A program made the position numbers and the translations under genes. The notes beneath the pieces are model-generated. The model made no database searches. It saw only the letters and a list, made by a program, of their open reading frames with translations, and was not told the DNA's origin. From Oscheius tipulae (lineage: Eukaryota > Nematoda > Chromadorea > Rhabditida > Rhabditidae), in contig JASJZH010000004.1 of the NCBI GenBank assembly GCA_037178975.1, positions 1,240,001 through 1,304,000 of the forward strand: a stretch of 64,000 bases of DNA, written 5' to 3'. Positions 11,769 to 24,000 of the stretch are shown here, piece after piece. Numbering within the stretch: position 1 is the stretch's first letter; every line of letters starts with the position of its first letter.

Positions 11769-13314
11769 TTACTTTCCGAATCTCAAAAAGTTCGGCTTCC
11801 TCTCCTCGCGATCGAATCCGTCAGCTGCACGTCCGAATCTCAGGAAGTTCGGGTCGGCGCTGCGTTTTCCGAAACGAAGAAAGTTCGGATCGGCAGCGGC
11901 CTTGCCGAAGCGCAGGAAGTTGGGGTCACTTCTTCCTGAAATACTTTATTCACAGCTTGAAACAGTAGGAAAATACCAAAACGGAGGAAGTTGGGGTCAC
12001 CTGCAGCCTTTCCGAAGCGAAGGAAATTGGGCTGACTGCGACCGAAGCGGAGGAAGTTCGGGTCCGAGCCCTTCTTGCCCATGGCTACTGAAAGAACTTT
12101 CTGTGTTTCAATGTTTGGACGAAGCAAAATCGTATGATCGGTCTCTATAGTTTCCGATTTGGAATCGAATAATCCCATCAAACAATTTGTCCGGCAGTTT
12201 TCGTAATAGGGGCCCGCACATTCGCAGTACTAGTTAGGCTTCAAGTGATTGTGGTAACAAAATCATAAACTTGTTAGGCGCTCTGTTGTTGTAACCATTC
12301 TACCGCTCTTATTCGAATCGGATCTCTACTCGCCTAGTACCAGTACTCATCGGATGCTGTAGAAACTTTGTGTTTCACATTTTGAACTTGTAAGCTCTGA
12401 TTGCTGCAGTGGATAAGGGTACAATGGCAAATATGAAAATTGAGAGTTTTTGTGTTTCACAGTCATGTTATGGACAAACTTTGTTGATTGTCAGTGACAA
12501 CTCTCGAACCATCCCAAGCCTTATTTTCCCGTGCATCGTTCATAGATACCATAGATAGATAAAAATATTCTACTTTTTTGTTTCACAGTCAGAGTATTAG
12601 GATAATTCATAAGGGTTCCACGTTCGACGTTGCGGCCCCATCCTTTCCAATCTGTCTCTGATTTGCCAAATCTTTTTGTTTGTTTTAAACTGCCTTTATA
12701 TACTTTAGGAAATACAAGTATTTACTGCAGCTAGGCTTGTTTTCCTTATTACTGATCGATCTAGTTTGTCAGCAGTTTCACCAAAGCTCGTCCTCTCCAT
12801 TCAGAGAGTTTGAACAAGTCGGCACCAACTGGTCCAAGCCGCAGAATGCCTATGTTTTAAAAACGACCAGACATTTTCATTCATTCGCTGGAAATTATTG
12901 TTTCAACTTCTATTAATAGAAACTACCTATAGCAATTTTGTAATAGGTACAATGCTTCCGAGAAAAAGTCGACTTACAGTTACTGACTTTTTTGTTTGTT
13001 TCAAACTGAACAGATAAGGTATTTCCCTGTTTTCATGCCAATGTTTTAGGCCTACCGGTTACTAGTTTCACTGAACCAGAAAACTCACGACTGCGCCCGT
13101 ATCTCATAAAGTTGGGCTTCCTCTTCTCCATTACTTTGATGGCTTCATCGGCGTCTCCTGAGCAGCTTTCACCTGGAATTTGTCTTTTTCTTGGTCTGTT
13201 GATCCCAAAATTACCTAGATAGGACATGACCTCTCCCTGCTCCATGGGAGAGAGCATATTGAACACTGTACAGAAGGAAGAGGTGTCTGTCGGACTACAG
13301 CATTGGGAATAGAC
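11769..13314 (-). CDS. flp-1: FMRFamide-like neuropeptide precursor FLP-1 (signal-peptide exon not located)
   Basis: Four exons in phase: 13314-13215, 13172-13089, 12087-11977 and 11935-11769 (TAA stop). The first encodes the conserved spacer with CC, TSSFCTVF and NMLSPMEQGEVM. The rest encode peptides framed by K/R cleavage sites and C-terminal glycine for amidation: KPNFMRYG, SDPNFLRFG, SQPNFLRFG, AAGDPNFLRFG, SDPNFLRFG, AAADPNFLRFG, SADPNFLRFG and KPNFLRFG. This set and order closely match C. elegans FLP-1, whose peptides act on muscle and in locomotion control through GPCRs. The GDPNFLRFG repeat is interrupted by an intron placed within its final Gly codon. The intron at 13173-13214 is only 42 bp. 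The upstream exon should carry a signal peptide ending in phase 0, but I could not identify it between 13320 and 15090. The coding part shown is therefore 5'-incomplete. Confidence 0.93.
12580..12624 (+). promoter_or_regulatory. Ruby-type motif with YRNT start at 39 nt (flp-1 intron, antisense)
   Basis: TTTTGTTTCACA; CGTT at 12621-12624, predicted start 12624. Confidence 0.55.
12900..12944 (+). promoter_or_regulatory. Ruby-type motif with YRNT start at 39 nt (flp-1 intron, antisense)
   Basis: ATTGTTTCAAC; TAAT at 12941-12944, predicted start 12944. Confidence 0.55.
12998..13042 (+). promoter_or_regulatory. Ruby-type motif with YRNT start at 39 nt (flp-1 intron, antisense)
   Basis: TTTGTTTCAAA; CAAT at 13039-13042, predicted start 13042. 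Confidence 0.55.
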
Positions 13315-13506
13315 CTGAAGACTTTCTTTGTGTTTTTGATAAACGACTGCGATGCTAATCAATTTTTGTGATCAACTGGAATCTTATCAATGAGAGGTGA
13401 AAGTTTTTTGAATTCTTTCTACCTAAACATTTCTTGCACAGTTGCACACCCTATAACATATTTCGCGGTCATTTTAGAGTCCAAAAAAGGTTTTTGTAGC
13501 TTAGTA

Positions 13507-13557
13507 ATGTTCTGCAGAGTTGTAGCTCTTGGTCTGGCCTACAACTTTGCAGAACAC
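13507..13557. repeat. Hairpin repeat, family A
   Basis: ATGTTCTGCAGAGTTGTAG followed after a short loop by CTACAACTTTGCAGAACA. It is preceded by TTTTAGAGTCCAA, which other copies share (1700s, 2260s). Confidence 0.75.
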
Positions 13558-14504
13558 TGCTAAACCGAAAAATTAAAAAAAAACACTTTCTAATGGACAG
13601 TTAAAAAAAAGAAGCATAAAAAGAGTAGAATATCCTACTTTATATTCACTCCAAGGCCTCAATACATTGTTATTCTGAACGGATGGGTTTCGAAAAGTAT
13701 GGCATGTACATCTTCAAAACCAGAAAATAAGAAAAGGTTGTTTAACACAAAACGCAAAGATTGATAATCGGAACTGCTATAAATGAATTCTGAAGCACAA
13801 AAAGTACCCGTGAAATTATGTATGGAAACTGTAGAACTTTTTTCGCATACGCACCTGGAACGCAGTGAAGTTTGAATATCTTAAAAGCCTATAAGGAAAC
13901 TTTCAAACAAAAGACTTCCCAACCAAAAAAAAAACGCTACAGTACCTGTGAGACTAAGGCGGCGAGGCATATGCTCCAAGAGAGCAGGCCGGTCATATTG
14001 GAATAGCTCTCTTCCCTCCTGTCTCACTCCTATATACTCGGCATCTAATTGGAAGTACGGTACAGGGCCAGATGGGTCCCTTCTCGCGTATTTCCCGTCA
14101 TTCATAAAAGAACTGAAGACAATTTGGGGCCCAGATTTGATTAGGATCATATTTGGTAAGGGAGATAATTGGACAGAGACATTTTGAGAGTGGAGTAGGC
14201 TAGTGGTAGGGACCAGGAAGTGAGGTATGGAGATCTTGGAAGCTATATAGCATTGCTGAAACAAAATTCGAATCGTTTCGACCCGTGCTCGAAAACAGCG
14301 AGAAAGTACAGGACAACTTTCAAAGAACTGGGCCTCAAAGAACGGTTCCCACAATCCACTAAAAATATAGGTAGAATGACTGAAACATATTGACATATTT
14401 TTCCGTAGGAGAAGTGAAGTAGCAGGTAGCGCCTTAGGCTCGGCTGGGCCGAAATCATTTTCAGTGATCAGTGGACAGTGGACAAGTTTACATTTCTTAG
14501 CTAT

Positions 14505-14562
14505 GCAATGCTCTGCAAAGTTATAAAACAGAAAAAAATGCTACAACTTTGCAGAACACTGC
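14505..14562. repeat. Hairpin repeat, family A
   Basis: GCAATGCTCTGCAAAGTTATA pairs with CTACAACTTTGCAGAACACT across a loop of about 15 nt. Confidence 0.7.
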
Positions 14563-14757
14563 AAAATGAAAAAATGCAACCTTCGATCCAGCTCGGCCTT
14601 CTATGGGCCTGAGGCGCATGTCTGGTGGTAGGAAATACTGTGATTGTTACCGAAGATTCTTTGACACTACGTTGAAGAATTCGCGAATCGCTTTGACGAT
14701 GAAGCTAGAGACTGTCCGAAAGTGGAGAGAGCATGGGGAATTGGAAGGAAGTGCTAA

Positions 14758-14802
14758 AACAATCCCACAGTGCACCTCCACAATATATAATAAGACTGAA
14801 AC
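14758..14802 (-). promoter_or_regulatory. Ruby-type motif with YRNT start at 39 nt
   Basis: Minus-strand GTGTTTCAGTC; TGTT with its T at 14758. Confidence 0.55.
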
Positions 14803-14983
14803 ACAGTAGAATCGGCTCGACTAAACCAGTACTAGTTTAGTCTAATGAGTAGGCTACATGAAGAGACAAAAAAGCAGTTTGTGTTTGAAAGTATTCTAAT
14901 ACGATGCACTACTGAAACATTTTTGAAAATAGCGCTTTGAAAATATGAGTAGTTTGAAAGATAGAAGGTGCCAGAAAGTGAAG

Positions 14984-15028
14984 AGTAGAAACAACTATTG
15001 ATATTTCACCACACGAACAACTTGAAAC
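14984..15028 (-). promoter_or_regulatory. Ruby-type motif with YRNT start at 39 nt
   Basis: Minus-strand TCGTTTCAAG; TACT with its T at 14984. Confidence 0.5.
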
Positions 15029-15097
15029 GAAGAATGTAGAGCAGTGGTATCGATATTTTCTTTGTGGTCCCATTATTCCAAAAAGGTGAACTTCTAG

Positions 15098-18000
15098 ATG
15101 TCCCATCTACGCTTGTGCTCTGAAGCCGGACGGCTCGGAGATTCTCTATGCTGCCGATAATCGAATTATCATCATCGACCCGACGGATGGGAATGTCATG
15201 CAGAATATCAAAGGTAGGAGGCAGACATGCGCCTTAGACCCGGAAAAGGTCAGGACAAGGGGGCCACTGCATGCGCAACAGAGATCAGCCATTTTAAGAT
15301 CAAGGTCACATTTTTAGTTTTTCAATGTTCTGCAAAGTTGTAGAGCAGAACAAATGCTACACTTTGCAGAACATCACAAAATGAAAAATGCAGGTTTCAA
15401 TATTTTTACGTTTCACAAGTACCATTATTTCAATATCGCTATTGCAACAACGCGAGACGAAAAAGCTATTTTTTTGAAACTAGTTAAAGTTTTTTTTGTT
15501 CACGTTTATCAAAATAAAAACTTCTAACATTACCAGCCTCCGGTCACAAAGACACCATCTACACCTTGGACTGGTCTCACGACGGCGAGTTCTTTGCCTC
15601 CGGTGGAGTCGACAAAAATGTCGTGATCTGGAATGCCAACCAGCACGAGGGACTCCTCAAATACGCGTATTGTCTGTCCCCTTTCTTAAAATAGTTATGT
15701 TTCAGACACGCCGAGTCCGTTCAATGCGTGAAATTCTCTCCAGTCAGTCAGATTCTGTTGAGTTGTGGCATGCACGACTTTGCTCTGTGGACAGCCGCCG
15801 AGAAGAATGTTCAGAAACAGAGAGTCAGCGGGAAGATCACGTGCTGTGCATGGAGTCTGGTAAGTTCTGAATCGGTTCCTTTTTTATCCATAGCAGGACA
15901 CTACTACCAAAAGAAACTGATGCCATATATCATTAGGATGTGAACCACGTTTGTCCGGGAAAATTTGCGAATCGAAATGAGCCTGAGGGCTTCTTATGCA
16001 AATTTCCGTCATACAACGGAAAGTAGAAACTATCTCGCTTTATCTGTGAAGTGTGAAACATGAGGTTAAGCGATATTTCGTGGAGGGCCAAAACGGATAG
16101 GGAGACTTTACTGTGGGTCGAGTGGAGATCTGTGCTAGTTGTGCACTTTGAAGGCGCAAGCATAAAGCGATTCCCAGCAGAAACTGAGTCGCTATTTCAA
16201 TAGAACATGAAACATAGAGACCGCTTTTTGGATTGCGAGAATACATAAGAAGGGGGGTGAAAACAGAAGATGGACTTGTTATACTCGGAACCTATACAAC
16301 TGGATACATAAAAAGATTCTTTCCCGCTATATCAGTTGAACGTGAATCGAGATGGTATGCAGAGAAATGCAATAACTGTAAGCTATCAAAAGCAATTACG
16401 ATCGCTACTCCCTCTAGAAGTTGATTTGCTATATCTGTAGAGCGTAAGACATGAAAAAACCAACAGACATCGCAGGGACGAAAATGACGAAGGACAGTTG
16501 CTCTGCTGTGAATCCGGTGGATTTTATCGTGCTTTCGGCTTTCTTTACGTCAAAGTACAGACGAGCTATGTGCGCTGAATGTGAATAAATGGGGAAACAT
16601 GATTTGAAAGAAAGATAAATTTTCAAGTTATGATCGTTGGAGAGAAAGTATTCGGCTCGAAAGTTTCGTTGCAAAATGTTTCACTGTCTTTACTTCCCGG
16701 GAGGTTAAATTTACCTTGCTATTCGAGATCCTAAATGTTGCCTTACTTTACATGTATATGGTGGAAAATAAATCATTTCCAGGACGGTGAGACCTTCGCC
16801 ATCGGAACCTTCGATGGCTGTGTCTACCTCCGAAAGCTGGTAAACTTCGTGAGTTTGCGGTGAACAACGTAAAACAGACAAAGCCAGAGTGAGGATCCCA
16901 GCGCGAAGATAGAGAGACCTGGAAGTCAGCCAATCTGGGCCCTGGCCTTCAATCTACCCAAACAGGGACCGAACGATGCGGGGGAAGTTCCGGAGTGAGT
17001 TTATTTCTGGATCCAGCCACGTCACGAGTACTGAAAAGGTTTCCGATGAATCTTCATAGTGGAACTGAAACAAAGAAAAATCTGAAAAGAGTCAGTGCCA
17101 AAGTTGATTATTCTTGTTCGAAGATCAGGGTAAACATTCCGGGAAGAGGCTCTAGAGCAAGTTATTGTTTTTTTTCCCACCGAAGAAAGTGCCTTCAGAA
17201 CACTGTCCCTCTTTTAGAGTTATACTGAAACACAAATATGCAGAGCCGAAAAGACAAAATACACACCATCATTCGCTCGTAGGATTGACTAGAAGTGGTT
17301 TAGTGGATATTTATGAGGATAAGATAGAAAGGTTTACAAACACATAAAAAATAAATGACTCGTAGCTTTGGCTTGTAAAACCGCGAGAGTCTGCCACCAA
17401 CACTTGGGCACTCACGCTTCGCCTCACCCTTCTTCTCATGGCCGAGACAGTACAGGAACAATCCCAAATGCAATTATTTCCAGAGAATGGCTGATAGTGA
17501 CGGACTGCAGTCGTACATTGTCCTTCTACACCATGGAAGGAGAGCATATCTCGCGGCTCGAGAAGTTCCTCGATTTTGAACCCGCCTGCATCTGCTGTGC
17601 CAACAATCACAACTTCCTGATAATTGGTGGCTCGAACAAGCTGGTCAACTTGTACACCAGAGAAGGTTCAGAGCCTGACTGAAACATATCAAAATTTTAG
17701 GAATTCTGCTGGCCAGATTCGCGGATCTGAGAACATGGGTGTGGTGCATTTGTGTCAAACCCAACACAAATTTGGTTTATGTGAGTTTCAGTATTTTCTT
17801 ATAAGTAACACTAGTGGAAGGAAGTGATGTCTTCCGACTTTGTTTGAGTAAAAATTTCAAAGATTTGATTAGGGGAGACAGCATCGTTGTATATAGCCAT
17901 TGAAATTAGTAGACAATCTCATGGATGTATTTTCGTACGTAGTACCAGCTAGAATTGAAACAAGAGACTTTTAGAAAAGTTTACTCTTATTCTGAAATAC

Positions 18001-21000
18001 ATTACTCATTTTTCTATCTATCGTCTCTGTGAGAGAGGTAACATCGTTTCAGATCTGATCAGCCTACAAACTCACGTTGAAACATAAGAAATCTGTAAGC
18101 GGCTGGGAGTGTCAAAATCGAACTTTCTTTTTTCCTTTGGTCTCGCCCTGTCACACGCATGGCCCTATTCTTCAGCACTATAACTTTCAGTGAATTCATA
18201 CAAGACAGGTCGATCCAATCAGTTCCTAGATCGCGATCAAAAGAGCTGGGACTTTGCTGGAGCATTAAGGTCTGAACTTGACGGCATGGCTATTTTATGA
18301 AAGCAAAAATTCAATTAATTGCAGACGAAACTTTATTCTAGTCTTGAAAAAATTATTATTATTCTATACGGTCGAGTGGCAAAAAGTGTTCTCTGCTCTA
18401 TAGATGTTTACTTGATGTTTGCGTGAAACCAAATAGAACTGTAGAGAGAGCAAAGAAACGAAGACAAATATTAAAATTTTCTTGTTTTAACTTTTTTTTA
18501 TACACTCTATATGGGTGCTAATTACCGGGCAGACGGTTTTGTTTCGACATTTACCACGGCTAATCATCAAGATGTAAGACTCATACATACATTTACCCCG
18601 ATAGTGAAACATGACTTTCAATATTGTTTCAATGAATTCATACAAGGCAGGTCAATCCAGAAGAGTGTTATCACTAGCCCCTTTTCGCATCAAATCAAAG
18701 TTATCATTAGCTCCCTTTCGCATCAAATCAAATATGGCTAAGAAAAAGTAGCTAGCATTTTGGCATGAGAAACTAGAGCGATAAGATCTGAATTTGATGC
18801 CCTGGCTATTCGATAAAAACACAATACTGTTGTGAGACGGATCCTTGCTATCCTCCCTGACTTGAGACAGACTTTTTTCTCATCTTAAATTGTTATTATT
18901 CTTTACTGTCGAGTGGCAGAAGTGGCTCTCAGCTAAATCGATGTGTACTTGATGTTTGCGTGAAGCCAAATAGAATTGTACAGGAAACAGCATTTTTCGG
19001 CTGATGTGAGAACGAAAACTTGATAACGAAAAGAGCTGTCATTTCCGTTCTTATACAGTTTTTGAAGCATTTTTTTCTATCAAAAAATGTATCTATCACC
19101 CAGTGGTGGTGGTGCATCGAAAAGTATAAAACGAGCTCACTAATACAGAAATTGTTAAATACGTTTCCTTTCCACCACGCATTACAAACCTGGCCGAAAT
19201 GTTCGTGTCGGCCAGGCCAGGCTTGTAAACTGCGGTCACCTCTGGTCAGCAACCTAGTCTGGCTGGCTAGGATTGTGATCCTTGTTTCCAGCAATGTTTA
19301 GAAAAAGAAAAGTTTTGCAACAGTGCGAAAGAAGTTTAGCCTTCTAGACGACGGAGTATAATATGTAGCCTTCCGTGTTTCAACTTTTGTGTATAACCGA
19401 CTTGCTATTTTTCTGTAGTTGCCCTTTGACTATTTGAAAAGTTAGTCATACAAGATCACAAATATTAAATTTATAAAACCATGAGATGTTATACATGTTT
19501 TGTAACAAAAAGAGTTTTTATGTACCCCAACCCCAACAAAAGTATCAAAAGTTCAGATGGGCTGCGTCGACGGAACCTACTGTCACTACGTGCTGACCTT
19601 TGGAACTGTTCATGGCCTTCACGATGATCGCTATGCTTTCAGGTGAACTCTTTTTTCTACTTTTTGTGCGAGGCTGGAAAATACTTTGCGATGCCGCAGT
19701 TCCTTCCTCCCTTTACCCTTCCCCATGAAATATAAAAAGTTTAGAGATCACATGACGGACGTCTACGTCCAACACCTTTCCCTAGAGACCGGAGCCAGAA
19801 TTCAGTGTCGGGACTGTGTTCGACAGATTGCAATCTATGGGGACAAGTTGGCTGTGAGTTTTTTTTTGTTTCAAAAAGGGTATTTATTTGGAGAAGTGGC
19901 GATGAAACAATACGTTTAGCACCTCCACTACTCAGACTTTTAGTTTTATGTTTCGTTATAGATCTAAGTTCTGCGGTGGGATTGCCTGCTCATTACAGCT
20001 GAGATAATGGGCATGCAATTCCGGAATTCCAATTCGGATTAGTTAGTCAATAACAGCGATGCCAAATCATGAAGCATCGAACAATGTGTACGCTATGCGG
20101 TATATGAAAAAGCACATTTTCAAGATCCGCCTGAGCGAAGAGCTGATCCTCTTCAAGCAGGTTAGCTCCACGGAAGGCGGCAAAATGGAGTACAAGGTGG
20201 CCGAGCGGCTCAGGAACGACATTGACTGCAATCTGCTGGTATTTTTTTTAGCCTCTCGACGTTGTTGTTGATTCAAAATTCAGGTGGTGACCTCTCTGAA
20301 CATCATATTTTGCACTGATGAGCTGCTCCGCTGCCACGACCAGCAGGGTCTGAAGCAGAGGGAATGGAAGATTGGTGCTCCTATTCGATACATCAAGTGT
20401 TTCGGAGGACCACCGGGGAAGGAGACACTACTAGTTGGGACCAAGAATGGAGAGGTTGGTACATTTTCAAACTCTCAACTTCAAACATTTGATTATCACA
20501 GTGTGATGGTTATAAGAAGAACTTGAAACAGAAAGTTTGCTGAGTCTCTACTGATCATTTTGGTTTAAAAAGACTGTAGACACTCTCTAATACCTTGTTG
20601 TTACCCAGAATTTAGATATATGCATGAAAACAGGTTTTGAATGAGACAAAATACTATTTCTATGACAACTTTTGGTCGTAACGAGCGAGTTATGGAAGCG
20701 TTGAAACAAAAATGGAGGGGTACATTTCATTGGGAAAAGCTATATGGGCAGTAGGCCAGAGTCATAAGAACAAGGTGGAGCACAATAGTTGCGTAGAGAA
20801 CACGATAGTAAAAATATCACAAGGTCGTGAATAGACAAAATGAATGAAAAGAAGTCGAAAGCAAAAAGTATCTCAGAAAAATAGAGTCAGTCTAGTCAGA
20901 AAAATATAAAACCACAAAAGCAAAAATTTGATATTTTCTCAGTTACTGCAAAAAACCAACACTTGAAACATAAAAAAAGATCAAAAGGGCTGACGAGAGT

Positions 21001-24000
21001 GGGATTCGAACCCACGCCTCCGGGGAGACTGGTGCCTAAAACCAGCGCCTTAGACCACTCGGCCATCTCGCCACAGCTCCGCGCGACCCGCAAACGAGTA
21101 AACATGGGCATGGCGAAAGGGACATTTGGGTGCGCTTTCGAAACGGGAAAAGGAGTCTTTTTGTGTTTCAAACTCTCCATAAAAGAGTCCTTCCTGCGAA
21201 AAACTAATTGTAGTCTGATCTGGAATCAAAACAAGAAAAAATCCCATGGAGGCTTTGCCCCTCTCAGTTCTCCGAAACGCCGCATTTTCCAATCTTTCAG
21301 GTCCTCAAAATCTTCGTGGACAACCCCTTCCCCATTAAGCTGATCCAAATTAACCAGCCCGTCCGCTGTATTGATCTTAGCGTCAACAGGTACATTTTAT
21401 GTTTCATGGGGATGATAAGTAATGGATGGATCCAGACTTCGTTGAGTCTGTCATTTGTCTTGCTGAAAAAAAATCGTTTTAGATCGAAGCTCGCAATAGT
21501 AGACGAGAATTTTGTTGCTACAGTCTACGACAATCGGACCCTGGACATTATTTACCAGGAGAACAACGTTAACAGTCTCACGTTTAATGCGGAAAATGAC
21601 GAGCTGGTCTGCTTCTCGCATCAGACCAACTTCACCGTCCGGGCCAGCAACTTTCCTGGGTTTCATCAGAACATGAGTGTGAGTTGTACTTTGATGATCA
21701 TTGGCCCAAGTGGGAAAGTAAAATTGTGCTCTATCGCTCTTTGAAATTAGTAATTTCATACTTTGGGATTTGATATAACTTACGCATGAAGCCCAGAAAA
21801 GGGGCCATTTCTGGTTATTGGAATGTGGTTTGCCCACTCCGCTCCGCACCACGTTTTTCTCATTTTTCGTCTTCAATTCGAGCTTGATCATTTTTGTTTC
21901 AACATTCTCATGCCTGTAATCAGCGATTTTTGTTTCACCGAGCATTCTTTACCAGAATTTTACGAACATTGCTGATAAAATCCTTCACCGATTACAAAAT
22001 AGTTTGTTTTGCCTGAAAAGTAGATGAGCCTCCCCAACCCAATACTTGAAAATAGGTTCTTTGATGCTTTTTGGTTCCAGCCAAGAATCATTACCTCCGT
22101 ATAAGCTCACTATAATTACGTGTTTCTCTACCTTGACAGTATTTGGTTTCAACAGATACGTAAAAGGCGATATTCTACGGAAGCTTCAATTTAAGCTTTT
22201 TGGCTTTCTAATACCGTTAGTTCGAGGCATGATATCCCTTTGTTGCTTACAGTCATAGGCCGTATTACTGTCATAAGTTTTTGTTTTGTTTCATACACAC
22301 GCTATACCAAAAATGAGCCGGTATAAGCTCACTTTTTCTAACTGATGCAGGTCCCATCGATAAAATTTACCCTGTGCAATATACATGGGCTTTGGGGACT
22401 CCAAAATCGGATCTGTTTAACCCGTGGACCATGTTGGGTCATACTGATAAACCAGTTCCACCTGAAGCCAACTGATTAGATCGGAACAGATGGCTCTATG
22501 CTTGCTCGCATTTGTTCATTTTTGTTCACTGAGTATAAATTATCGCGGCCTACCCAATTTTTTTGATTATTCGTCGGTAGTGATTGGATGAAGCTTAACT
22601 TTCTAGCAAAATTACTCGTGAGCCTACCAAAAACCGCTAATTCCCAGGGCTTCGTGGTCGGCTTCTTCCAGAACCGCGTCTTCTGCCTCATGGCCTACAA
22701 CATGGCCGTCCATGAGGTTCCCTTCTCCAACCAGATGTACCAGTACATTGAGCACAAGCAATACGAGTAAGTTTCAGTTTTTTTGCAAATAAACAACTAG
22801 TATTTAGGGGCGCCTACCAGGTGGCCATCCTGGGTGTGACTGAAGAAGATTGGCGCATTTTGGCTGAAGACGCCCTGGTCAATATGGACCTTATCGTGGC
22901 GGCAAAGTGACTACTAACTGTTGGATTCAAAAAATAGTTTTACAGATCATACGCAAGGATCAAAGACTTCAGAATGCTGCAGTTGATTGAACAGATTAAG
23001 GTAATTTATGCTCTAGACTGCCGAAAGCATTGAAAGTTCGAAATCGAAACTTATTTTGCTTGACATTGAGAATAGATTTCATATACTTAATTCTTATTAA
23101 TTTTTTTCTGATGATGGTCGAGTTTTCCAACAAGTAGGGAACACCTGCAAGCTTTTTTGTTTCGAGAGATGCACAAATTTAGGAAGGTATCTATGGTAGT
23201 GATTAGCCATAACAGTGCGTTATTTTGTGTTTTACGGACAGCTCAAACTCGTCCAAATTGTCGTTTATTCCATCAGAAATGCCCTTCCAATATCGTTAGA
23301 AGATCGAGAACATTATATCGGGACAGTGAAATAAGAAAAGGTCAAAACAGACTCGACACAGAGACCGTAAGTAAGTACTTTTGCAGTAGTTTAAGTAAGC
23401 ATTGATCAGTTTTCAAGTACTATGTGACAACTAAGTATTTTGAAGTAAGCTAGTTCTGCTGCTGTTCATGGTCAAATCGTTGTGAGAAAACTTTCAGTGG
23501 GATAAAAGACCAGCGAAACCAGAAAGGTATGAATCGTAATGTTCGACAAGAGGATACTGTTGTTCACTACAAGCTGGGGAAAGGATATTTTTACTGACAC
23601 TTATAGTTCACTACCACTTTCACCCCTGTGAGCGTTTACCCAGACTATGAGCCCCAAAACACAAGATTTTGTACCCCAGAAATTAAAGTTTTTTGTAGAG
23701 TTTAAACGAAGTAATGCAGCCAAGCTTGCTTTGAAAACGACTTCAAACATTCTCAATCTCTCTGACTCTGATGGTTTTGGAACAGATTACTTTTCAGGAA
23801 ATGCAGGAGAACCAGGAGCAGATCTTTATGATCAAAGCTCTCATAATGTGCTACCAGGGCAAGTTCAGAGAAGCTGCGGCCCTGTATCGACAGGAAGGCT
23901 ACGAGAACAAGGCTGTCGAGCTGTTCAGCGATCTGAAGATGTTCGAGGATGTTCAGGTTGGTTAGACTTTGTATTTTTTCAAGTATTTTTCTAGAACCAT

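Larger units (their letters stand above)
13315..15097. other. Region between flp-1 and daf-10 (divergent, presumed promoters and first exons)
   Basis: Lies between two divergently transcribed genes and must contain their unlocated first exons. Holds two family-A hairpins (13507-13557, 14505-14562) and a run of minus-strand TGAAAC motifs at 14257, 14381, 14797, 14913 and 15023. All five of these have a YRNT 38-40 nt downstream. Confidence 0.5.

Noticed and set aside
13881-14396. 171-residue minus-strand ORF as the flp-1 5' exon
   Set aside because: Not a signal peptide, and no donor in phase 0 to reach 13314.
14603-14809. 68-residue ORF (MGLRRMSGGRKYCDCY...) as a transposase fragment or daf-10 first exon
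   Set aside because: No recognisable domain, and no donor in the phase needed to join the exon at 15098.
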